From contig JBJXEZ010000031.1 of the NCBI GenBank assembly GCA_046153695.1, positions 1 to 6,012 on the forward strand: DNA of 6,012 nt, in the 5' to 3' direction. Position numbers and translations under genes: made by a program. This stretch comes from M3007 sp046153695 (GTDB lineage: Bacteria; Bacteroidota; Bacteroidia; Chitinophagales; Saprospiraceae). Shown piece by piece: positions 1 to 5,923 of this stretch. Below the pieces are notes generated by a model. It had not been told where the DNA came from and made no database searches. It saw only the letters and a list, made by a program, of their open reading frames with translations. The first letter of the stretch is position 1. Each line of letters begins with the position of its first letter.

Positions 1-310
1 GGGGGGCACATCGCGGGTTCCAACACCGTCTCATCAAGTTGAAAAGCCAAAGTACCTGTGGCTAATTTTTGCCTTTTTTGAGGGCAAGCCCCCCTCCCAT
101 TCGGGGGAGGGGATGGGGGTGGGGTTGCACCGGCGGAGCGCGATGTACCCAATAATACCGCATGCTTTTCAGGCTAAACAGTTACTTTGAATTTATGAAT
201 GTCCCCGTTTTACAGCGATGTTCAAAAATTATTTCAGTCGCCATATCTCATTGACTTGAAACGGCATTATCAATTTCCCAAATGGCTAAAGTCGATCTAA
301 GTGAATTGCG
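1..310. other. Intergenic region, no supported gene
   Basis: I see no convincing gene here. Short open stretches touch the left edge in several frames (for example plus frame 1 stops at 40-42), but none has recognisable protein content. The stretch lies downstream of the minus-strand iron-sulfur/NrfD gene, so that operon has no immediate third gene. I found no classical terminator (GC hairpin followed by a T run in the minus direction) directly after that gene's stop. The only clear structure is the hairpin and G-tract block at 89-124. Positions 130-310 are more AT-rich and contain nothing I can name. Confidence 0.6.
89..124. repeat. GC-rich hairpin merging into a G-quadruplex motif
   Basis: CCCCTCCC at 91-98 pairs perfectly with GGGAGGGG at 105-112 around a six-base loop. 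From 103 to 124 the plus strand reads G5-A-G4-AT-G5-T-G4, four G-tracts with one- or two-base loops, a textbook G-quadruplex pattern. The two structures share bases and would compete. I recall similar 'CCCTCCC...GGGAGGG...GGGGTGGGG' blocks as frequent intergenic repeats in Bacteroidota genomes, but this is memory, not a search. No T run follows it in the minus direction, so it is not a typical intrinsic terminator for the upstream operon. Confidence 0.7.
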
Positions 311-1933
311 CTATGCCAGTGCAATCCGCTGCGGCCCCTCAATCCATATTTTTTCCAGCCGGTAAATCCCGATCAGAGCCAAAACACTGGCGAGGATTTG
401 CGCGGTCGCGCTGTCGCCTGCGATGTACAGACCAGTAGCGGGTAAAACGTTGCAAAGTAAAGCCACGAGCCAAAATGCACGCCGGTAGCGACCATGCAGG
501 ATCATCCTGGCCACGGCTTTGGCATCGGAAGTCGGGTGGGTGATGCTCAGTTCGGCTGCCAACACAAACAGGTTGGCCACGATACCCAACACCAGGAAAA
601 ACGCCGGACGAGCCGCCAATTCCAGCACACCGAACGCTTCCAGCATCGCCAGTGCCGCGCTGCCAGCCATTACACTGTGTACGATCATGTGCAGCGGCAG
701 CATTGGGCTTTGCCAAAAATCGCGCCCGCGAGCCTGTGCAAACAAAAACGCCGTGTACACGGCTACCACCACAGCCAAAGCTGCTCCGGGCAGCACTAAT
801 CCAACAGCAATACTTTCCCACTCAAACCAAGCCGCCGCGAGCTGCACCGTCAGCAAACCGCCGAAAAACGTGAGCGCATAGCCGCCCCGAACGAGCCACG
901 AACGCCATTGCGGGCGCAGCAGCACATAAATAAATCGTTTGGGCTGATCAAGGTCCTTGACCAGCAAAGCAGTTGTCACTACCAGAAATACGAGGCTGAT
1001 GCCCAGCGACCAACGCAACAGCGCCCAGTCGGTGAACGTCGTTCGTTGCCCGAGGAAAAGCAGCATGCCGATCAGATACGCGCCCGCCGATACAGCCTTT
1101 GTAGTCACATAAGCAGGTACTTCCCAACCCCAAAGGATACCCTTGCCCGGGGTGTCGTACACCCGTTTGGCGTTTTGACCAGTGAGCACCTCGATACTCT
1201 TGGGCGGAGCAAAATCGCCCTCGGAAGATTCCGGAACAGCGACGGCGTTTTTTTTCATCAGCTCCTGCACAACATTTTCACCTTCCCAGGCTAAACGTTC
1301 CGTGACGCGGGCAAAGTGGCCCACGCCGCGCGTCTGCTCGCTCCACAGGTTTCCCTGTGGTTGTTCTGCTGCGGTGGGGGAGAGCGAGAACTCGTCGCCG
1401 TCTATGTAGTACAAGTTTGGAATGGTGCCTTTTTCGGGTTTGCGTACGGTAGTCTGGTGGCGCGAAAGTGTGGCACTGATCTCGGAGTCGGGGTCGTCCA
1501 TATCGCCCGAAATTATGGCATGCTCCGGGCAAACCACCACGCAGGCAGGTTCCAGCCCCACGTCCACCCGGTGGGCGCAGTAGTTGCACTTGGCCGCTGT
1601 GTGGGTGTCGGGATCAATGTAGAGCGCGTCGTACGGGCAGGCCTGCATACAGGATTTGCAACCGATGCACCGATCTTTATCAAAATCCACGATGCCATCG
1701 GGGCGGGTATACAGCGCCTCAACGGGACAGATTTCGACGCAGGGGGCGTCGGTACAGTGGTTGCAGCGCAGCACCGAAAACACGCGCCGGGTGTTCGGAA
1801 ACGTGCCTTTTTCTACTTGCTTGACCCAGGTGCGGAACACACCAACGGGCACCTCGTGCTCGCTCTTGCAAGCGGTGGTGCAGGCGTGGCAGCCGATACA
1901 TTTGCGGTTGTCTATAATGAATCCGTACTTCAT
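311..1933 (-). CDS. Fused four-cluster [4Fe-4S] protein and NrfD-type quinone-interacting membrane subunit
   Basis: This 540-residue protein joins two usually separate subunits of DMSO reductase/polysulfide reductase-type complexes. Residues 1-141 form a DmsB/NrfC-like ferredoxin with sixteen cysteines in four sets: 12-15-18-22, 57-60-65-69, 89-92-95-99 and 116-119-131-135. A hydrophilic linker (about 142-267) leads to an NrfD-like domain (about 268-540) with roughly eight hydrophobic helices, beginning WGWEVPAY and containing the family-like stretch LVKDLDQPKRF. Its likely role is moving electrons between membrane quinones and a partner oxidoreductase, normally a molybdopterin enzyme, which is absent here. 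I chose ATG at 1933 because MKYGFIIDNRKCIGC is the usual family N-terminus; a longer in-frame ORF reaches back to 2065 but overlaps the upstream gene and its first 44 residues look like out-of-frame sequence. The start lies 7 bases after the moxR-like stop, with no Shine-Dalgarno. No signal peptide is visible, so the side of the membrane is uncertain. Confidence 0.9.
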   Translation of the reverse strand: MKYGFIIDNRKCIGCHACTTACKSEHEVPVGVFRTWVKQVEKGTFPNTRRVFSVLRCNHCTDAPCVEICPVEALYTRPDGIVDFDKDRCIGCKSCMQACPYDALYIDPDTHTAAKCNYCAHRVDVGLEPACVVVCPEHAIISGDMDDPDSEISATLSRHQTTVRKPEKGTIPNLYYIDGDEFSLSPTAAEQPQGNLWSEQTRGVGHFARVTERLAWEGENVVQELMKKNAVAVPESSEGDFAPPKSIEVLTGQNAKRVYDTPGKGILWGWEVPAYVTTKAVSAGAYLIGMLLFLGQRTTFTDWALLRWSLGISLVFLVVTTALLVKDLDQPKRFIYVLLRPQWRSWLVRGGYALTFFGGLLTVQLAAAWFEWESIAVGLVLPGAALAVVVAVYTAFLFAQARGRDFWQSPMLPLHMIVHSVMAGSAALAMLEAFGVLELAARPAFFLVLGIVANLFVLAAELSITHPTSDAKAVARMILHGRYRRAFWLVALLCNVLPATGLYIAGDSATAQILASVLALIGIYRLEKIWIEGPQRIALA

Positions 1934-1940
1934 GAGACTT

Positions 1941-2936
1941 TCATGGTATGGTGATGGTTTGCAAGATTTTGGCGATAATGCCCTCCTGACTGATGTTTTC
2001 TGCCTCGGCTTCGTAGGTGAGGCCGAGGCGGTGGCGCAGTACATCGGGGCAGATGGCACGCACATCGTCGGGCGTGACGTAGGCCCGGCGGTTGACGAAC
2101 GCTAATGCCCGCGCCGACTGGGCCAGCGCGATACTCGCTCGCGGTGAAGCACCATAGCTGATGAGCGGGGCCAGTTCCTGGAGGCCGAACCGCGCAGGCT
2201 CGCGGGTGGAAAAAATGATGTCAAGGATGTATTGTTCGATTTTTTCACTTAGAAAAACCTTTGTCACAGCCTCGCGTGCCCGCAGCAGCATCTCCACAGA
2301 AATTACCTGTTTGGATTCCAGTGGGGCGCTGTTGAGGTTGCGGCGAATGATGTGGCGTTCCTCTTCCTGCGTTGGGTATCCGATTTTCACTTTGAGCAGG
2401 AAGCGGTCCACTTGAGCCTCTGGCAACGGGTAAGTACCTTCCTGCTCAATAGGATTTTGGGTGGCCAACACCAAAAACGGCTCCTCCAGTTTGAACGTCT
2501 CGGTGCCGATGGTCACTTGGCGCTCCTGCATGGCTTCAAGCAGAGCGCTCTGCACTTTGGCGGGGGCGCGGTTGATCTCGTCGGCCAACACAAAGTTGGC
2601 GAAGATCGGCCCGCGCCGCACAGTGAACTCGGCTTTGGCGGGATTGTAGATCATGGTGCCCACCACGTCGGCGGGCAGCAGGTCGGGTGTGAACTGGATG
2701 CGGCTGAAGCGCGCGTCCACGGCTTGGGCCAGCGTTTTGATAGCCAGCGTTTTGGCCAACCCGGGCATGCCTTCGAGCAGGATATGCCCCTTGGTGAGTA
2801 AGCCGATCAACAAGCGGTCCAGCATGGCTTCCTGACCAACAATGACCTTCGCTGTGGCGGATCTTAAATTCTCCAAAAATGCGCTTTCCTGGTGCACGAG
2901 TTTGCTCAGTGCCTCCATGTCCGTGGTGTGTTGCAT
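1941..2936 (-). CDS. MoxR-family AAA+ ATPase
   Basis: A 331-residue, full-length MoxR ATPase. Visible motifs are Walker A GMPGLAKT (56-63), Walker B VLADEINR (116-123), the sensor-1 region ATQNP (158-162) and the arginine-finger region PEAQVDRF (172-179). A C-terminal lid contains a sensor-2-like stretch, SYGASPRAS. MoxR proteins are hexameric chaperone-like ATPases that help assemble or activate complexes, often metalloenzymes, and usually work with a VWA-domain protein, with a DUF58 gene commonly next door. No such partner lies in the window; the next gene, 7 bases downstream, is the iron-sulfur/NrfD protein, so co-transcription is likely. ATG at 2936 is preferred because a TACCTTTG box ends five bases upstream; Met7 (2918) is a possible alternative. 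The function is secure at family level, but its client is unknown. Confidence 0.95.
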   Translation of the reverse strand: MQHTTDMEALSKLVHQESAFLENLRSATAKVIVGQEAMLDRLLIGLLTKGHILLEGMPGLAKTLAIKTLAQAVDARFSRIQFTPDLLPADVVGTMIYNPAKAEFTVRRGPIFANFVLADEINRAPAKVQSALLEAMQERQVTIGTETFKLEEPFLVLATQNPIEQEGTYPLPEAQVDRFLLKVKIGYPTQEEERHIIRRNLNSAPLESKQVISVEMLLRAREAVTKVFLSEKIEQYILDIIFSTREPARFGLQELAPLISYGASPRASIALAQSARALAFVNRRAYVTPDDVRAICPDVLRHRLGLTYEAEAENISQEGIIAKILQTITIP

Positions 2937-2941
2937 AAGCG

Positions 2942-2949
2942 CAAAGGTA
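2942..2949 (-). promoter_or_regulatory. Bacteroidota -7 promoter box for the moxR operon
   Basis: Read on the minus strand this is TACCTTTG, a full match to the Bacteroidota consensus TAnnTTTG. It ends five bases before the ATG at 2936, so transcription would start at or within a few bases of the start codon and give an almost leaderless mRNA. I did not find a convincing TTTG -33 element at the expected distance; the nearest TTTG lies about 31 bases upstream, which is too far. Confidence 0.6.
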
Positions 2950-3065
2950 ATTGGGTTTGCAGGTTTCCGGTGATGTGTATCAAAAGCCGTACGACCGTTT
3001 ATTTATTTTTTATGCGTGGCTGGTTTTTTTTAGGTGTGGCTGAGGCAGTGCGGTGGGCGTGTGTC

Positions 3066-3073
3066 TAACTTTG
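3066..3073 (+). promoter_or_regulatory. Bacteroidota -7 promoter box for the helicase gene
   Basis: TAACTTTG matches TAnnTTTG exactly and ends 13 bases before the ATG at 3087. The leader would be only a few bases long and consists of TC, an eight-base A run and CGA, with no Shine-Dalgarno. An A-rich stretch before the start codon is typical of Bacteroidota translation initiation. No clear -33 TTTG is visible. With the opposing box at 2942-2949 it makes the 150-bp gap a divergent promoter region. Confidence 0.6.
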
Positions 3074-3086
3074 TCAAAAAAAACGA

Positions 3087-5543
3087 ATGGACCTCCAATC
3101 CAACCCGGACCTCGAACGCGCCTACGAATATGTGGCCAACACCGACCGGAATATTTTCCTGACGGGAAAGGCTGGCACGGGCAAGACGACATTCCTGCAC
3201 CGCATTAAAAAAGAGACGGTGAAGCGCATGGTCGTGGTGGCACCAACCGGTGTGGCGGCTATCAATGCCGGGGGCATGACGATCCATTCGTTTTTCCAAC
3301 TGCCCTTTGGCCTCCACCTGCCGGGCAATACCCGCGACCCGGCCCGTCAGCGCAAGTTCGCAGGCGAAAAAATCCGCCTCATACAAAGCCTCGACCTGCT
3401 CGTGATTGATGAGATCAGTATGGTGCGTGCCGACCTGCTCGACGGCGTAGACGACGTGTTGCGCCGCTACCGAAACCCCTACAAACCCTTCGGCGGTGTG
3501 CAGCTGCTCCTGATTGGCGACCTGCACCAGCTGCCGCCGGTGGTGAAGGACGATGATTGGTACCTGCTCCGCGACCACTACCCGACGCCCTATTTTTTCA
3601 GCAGCCATGCTCTGCTGCGTACCAACCCGGTGGTGATCGAACTCAAACATATCTACCGCCAGTCGGACGACGTATTTATCGCCCTGCTGAACAAGGTGCG
3701 CGACAATACCGTGGATGCTGACGTGCTCGCCGCGCTCAACAGCCGCTATGTGGCCGATTTCCGCCCCGACGAGGCGAATCCCTACATCACCCTGACCACT
3801 CACAACAATACGGCCCACGAGATTAACGCCCAAAAACTCGCCGCCCTGGCCGAGACCGGGCAGGTATTCCGTGCTGCCGTACACGGCGATTTTCCTTCGC
3901 AGGCTTACCCGACCGACGAGGCGCTTGAACTGAAGACCGGGGCGCAGGTAATGTTTGTAAAAAACGATTCGGCCCGCGAAAAACGCTACTACAACGGCAA
4001 GATCGGCAAGGTGACCCGCATTGCCGAGGGCACCATTTATGTGCTTTGCCCGGGCGAAAGGGCCGAAATTCCCGTGTTGCCCGTAGACTGGGAAAACGTG
4101 AAGTACACCCTCAACGAGCAGACCAAGGAAGTGGGCGAGCATATTCTTGGCACGTTTACCCAGTATCCGCTCAAACTGGCTTGGGCCATCACCATTCACA
4201 AAAGCCAGGGCTTGACTTTTGAGCGTGTGATCCTCGACGCGCAAGCCGCTTTTGCGCACGGGCAGGTGTATGTGGCGCTCAGTCGGTGCAAAAGTTTTGA
4301 GGGCATAGTATTGCGTTCCAGGATTGCGCACTCCAGTGTGAAGACCGATTCCACGGTCAAAAATTTCACGGAAATGGCAGAAAAAAACGCGCCCGACGAA
4401 GCGCATCTGGAGCAGGCCAAAAAAGAATTTCAGCAAGCCCTTGTGCTCGAATTGTTTGATTTTTCTCTTCTGAAACGCCGCCTCGACCAGTTGGGCCGTG
4501 TGTTGCTGGAGCACGAAAACTCCCTGTTGCCCGAAAGCCTGCGCCAGTTTCGGGCGCTCAGCGACGAGGCAGAAGCACACATTTTTCCCCTGTCCGACAA
4601 ATTCAAATTCCAGTTGCACGGGTATTTCCAACAGCAAGGCCAGCCCGAACAAAACGCCGATTTACAGGCCCGCATCCTCAAGGCCGGCGCATGGTTTTTG
4701 GACAAAATTGCCACCCTGCTGTTGCCCGCAGCCCGAAACCTGCCCATTACGACCGACAACAAGACTGTGCGCAAATCCGCCGAAGAGGCCCTTTCCAACC
4801 TGCAAAAAGAACTGTTTGTAAAAAAAGCCTGCATCACAGCCGCCCAAACGGGTTTTTCGCCGCAAGCCTACTTGCGCACGCGGGCAAACGCGGAACTGGA
4901 TTTTCAGGCCGAATCGCAGTCGGTCGCCAATCCCCGCTCGGCACCCTCGCCCCAGGGCGCGACGCATCCCGCTTTGTTTGCTTTGCTCCAAAAATGGCGC
5001 GACGACTATGCCGAGGGTTTCGGCCTCGAACCCTACGAGGTGCTGCTCACCAAGGCGCTGCTTGAAGTGGCCGAACGGCTGCCCGTCATCACGCCCGACC
5101 TGCGCAAGGTGCGCGGTATCGGCAAAGGCAAAGCCAGGCAGTTTGGTGTCGAAATCCTCGCCATCGTGCGCGACTATTGTGTGGCCCACAACCTGCAAAC
5201 GGATGCCCTCGCCCTGCCCGATCCCGAAGCGCCAAAACCGCCGAAGCCGGAGTCCAAATCCGTGACCTTCGACATGTACCGCTCAGGAATGACGATAGAC
5301 GAGATCGCTGCCGAACGCAGCTACGCCCGAACGACCATTGAGGGACACCTGGCCCACTACATCGGCACGGGCGAAGTGGATATCCTGGAGTTCATGGACG
5401 TGGAGGATGTGAACCTGATCTTCCACTATTTCAGCGAAAACCCGAACGCGCTGCACTCCTTGGCCAAGGCGCACTTTGAGGACAAATACTCGTACGGGCA
5501 GTTGAAAATGGTGGAGGAGGCGACGCGGTATGCGGGCAGTTAG
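3087..5543 (+). CDS. Pif1-like SF1B DNA helicase with HRDC and C-terminal helix-turn-helix domains
   Basis: An 818-residue protein with superfamily 1 helicase motifs: Walker A GKAGTGKT (27-34), motif Ia APTGVAAINAGG (52-63), Walker B DEISM (108-112), motif III GDLHQLPPV (144-152), an IYRQ motif near 190, and near 370-402 ITIHKSQGLTFE and VYVALSRC, typical of the Pif1/RecD group. A helical region of about 200 residues follows, then an HRDC-like domain (about 627-697, including LRKVRGIGKGKARQFG), a proline-rich linker, and a C-terminal helix-turn-helix region (about 724-818, including GMTIDEIAAERSYARTTIEGHL) resembling the C-terminus of Bacteroidota RecQ proteins. The expected role is ATP-driven DNA unwinding in replication, repair or G-quadruplex resolution in the cytoplasm. 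The ATG at 3087 follows a TAnnTTTG box and leaves normal spacing before Walker A. The stop TAG (5541-5543) is also the first three bases of the repeat element downstream. Confidence 0.93.
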   Translation: MDLQSNPDLERAYEYVANTDRNIFLTGKAGTGKTTFLHRIKKETVKRMVVVAPTGVAAINAGGMTIHSFFQLPFGLHLPGNTRDPARQRKFAGEKIRLIQSLDLLVIDEISMVRADLLDGVDDVLRRYRNPYKPFGGVQLLLIGDLHQLPPVVKDDDWYLLRDHYPTPYFFSSHALLRTNPVVIELKHIYRQSDDVFIALLNKVRDNTVDADVLAALNSRYVADFRPDEANPYITLTTHNNTAHEINAQKLAALAETGQVFRAAVHGDFPSQAYPTDEALELKTGAQVMFVKNDSAREKRYYNGKIGKVTRIAEGTIYVLCPGERAEIPVLPVDWENVKYTLNEQTKEVGEHILGTFTQYPLKLAWAITIHKSQGLTFERVILDAQAAFAHGQVYVALSRCKSFEGIVLRSRIAHSSVKTDSTVKNFTEMAEKNAPDEAHLEQAKKEFQQALVLELFDFSLLKRRLDQLGRVLLEHENSLLPESLRQFRALSDEAEAHIFPLSDKFKFQLHGYFQQQGQPEQNADLQARILKAGAWFLDKIATLLLPAARNLPITTDNKTVRKSAEEALSNLQKELFVKKACITAAQTGFSPQAYLRTRANAELDFQAESQSVANPRSAPSPQGATHPALFALLQKWRDDYAEGFGLEPYEVLLTKALLEVAERLPVITPDLRKVRGIGKGKARQFGVEILAIVRDYCVAHNLQTDALALPDPEAPKPPKPESKSVTFDMYRSGMTIDEIAAERSYARTTIEGHLAHYIGTGEVDILEFMDVEDVNLIFHYFSENPNALHSLAKAHFEDKYSYGQLKMVEEATRYAGS

Positions 5544-5642
5544 AGCGTGTTTAAATTTAACATTCGGATGGCAGGGCAGGATAAAATTGGACGACCTGAC
5601 GCCGAAATGTTAAATTTAAACTTTCAAAGGGTACACATTTTT
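5541..5642. repeat. Left inverted-repeat arm, interrupted
   Basis: The arm consists of 5541-5555, then a 65-nt interruption (5556-5620), then 5621-5642. When the interruption is removed, the remaining 37 bases match the reverse complement of 5887-5923 at 36 of 37 positions; the only difference is C at 5621, where the right arm implies T. The inner part, TTTCAAAGGGTACACATTTTT at 5622-5642 (21 bases), is perfectly repeated in inverse at 5887-5907. Confidence 0.8.
5556..5620. repeat. Nested hairpin-forming insert inside the left arm
   Basis: These 65 bases have no counterpart in the right arm. The insert and its margin form their own inverted repeat: 5549-5567 (GTTTAAATTTAACATTCGG) pairs with 5602-5621 apart from one extra base on the right side. 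The palindromic hexamer TTTAAA occurs on both sides (5550-5555 and 5615-5620), which is consistent with a target-site duplication of TA or of up to six bases. The loop (5568-5601) is GC-richer and codes for nothing recognisable. It may be a second, smaller mobile palindrome that landed in the element, or a rearranged end. Confidence 0.6.
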
Positions 5643-5680
5643 GTTGGCAGACAACAAGCCTGGTTATATTCACTCAAAAA

Positions 5681-5848
5681 GACCTCGGAGAGGTCAAATA
5701 TTGGTAGAAATCAGGTTTGTCATTTGAATTACGACCTCGGAGAGGTCGCATGTTGATTTGTGATCGGCACCAAGTATTCGACCTCTCCGAGGTCTTGGGA
5801 ATTCTCCGTGAGGGGGTTTTTCTACCAATATTTGACCTATCCGAGGTA
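5681..5848. repeat. 30-bp inverted repeat bounded by GACCTC dyads
   Basis: The 30 bases at 5681-5710 (GACCTCGGAGAGGTC followed by AAATATTGGTAGAAA) match the reverse complement of 5819-5848 at 28 of 30 positions, with mismatches opposite 5839 and 5848. The outer half of each arm is itself a small hairpin, GACCTC-GGA-GAGGTC. This repeat lies inside the terminal repeats, so the element forms nested arms around a common centre near 5760. Confidence 0.8.
5733..5794. repeat. Inner pair of GACCTCGGAGAGGTC dyads
   Basis: GACCTCGGAGAGGTCG at 5733-5748 is perfectly inverted at 5779-5794, with a 30-base loop between. Each unit also folds alone as a 6-bp stem with a 3-base loop. With the outer pair (5681-5695 and the degraded 5834-5848) there are four dyads, two in each orientation, starting 52, 47 and 54 bases apart. 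I recall similar GACCTC/GAGGTC palindromes as common interspersed repeats in Bacteroidota; this was not checked by search. Confidence 0.75.
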
Positions 5849-5886
5849 TTTTTTAACTGTTTTTTTGAAGCAACTTTTTTTATTAA

Positions 5887-5923
5887 AAAAATGTGTACCC
5901 TTTGAAAATTTAAACACGCTCTA
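5887..5923. repeat. Right inverted-repeat arm, uninterrupted
   Basis: This 37-base arm appears to be the intact form of the terminal repeat. It joins the 21-base inner block (5887-5907) to the 18-base tip (5906-5923) with no intervening insert. CTA at 5921-5923 reads TAG on the minus strand, mirroring the TAG at 5541-5543 on the left side. Confidence 0.8.

Larger units (their letters stand above)
5541..5923. mobile_element. MITE-like 383-bp element with terminal inverted repeats, no transposase
   Basis: The ends are a perfect 18-bp inverted repeat: TAGAGCGTGTTTAAATTT at 5541-5558 and its reverse complement at 5906-5923. The interior is AT-richer than the genes, has no convincing ORF, and is filled with further inverted repeats. 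If the outermost TA on each side is the duplicated target, the element proper is 5543-5921 and begins GAGCGTGTTTAAA, which fits families that duplicate TA, such as IS630/Tc1-mariner-like or some IS5-group elements; I cannot identify the family. Size, inverted ends and the lack of a transposase suggest a non-autonomous miniature element mobilised in trans. An alternative is a resident structured intergenic or terminator element. The short open frames that cross it in both directions are by-products of the repeats. Confidence 0.7.

Noticed and set aside
182..251. Near-promoter TTACTTTG with a short ATG frame at 195
   Set aside because: The box misses the TAnnTTTG consensus at its second base, and the frame encodes only 19 residues with no recognisable content.
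1934..2065. N-terminal extension of the iron-sulfur/NrfD protein to an ATG at 2065
   Set aside because: The extra 44 residues overlap the moxR-like gene in another frame and do not resemble the family; the ATG at 1933 gives the usual N-terminus.
3030..4652. A 540-codon open frame antisense to the helicase
   Set aside because: It lies almost wholly within a helicase gene with complete motifs on the other strand, has no recognisable domain, and is explained by high third-position G+C suppressing antisense stops.
5681..5848. CRISPR-like array from four repeats at roughly 50-base spacing
   Set aside because: Repeats are only 15 bases, change orientation halfway, and have uneven spacers (37, 32 and 39 bases); no cas genes are visible.
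5541..5923. Retron-type non-coding RNA, because of outer inverted repeats with inner hairpins
   Set aside because: No reverse transcriptase is in the window, and the TA-bounded perfect ends fit a transposable element better.
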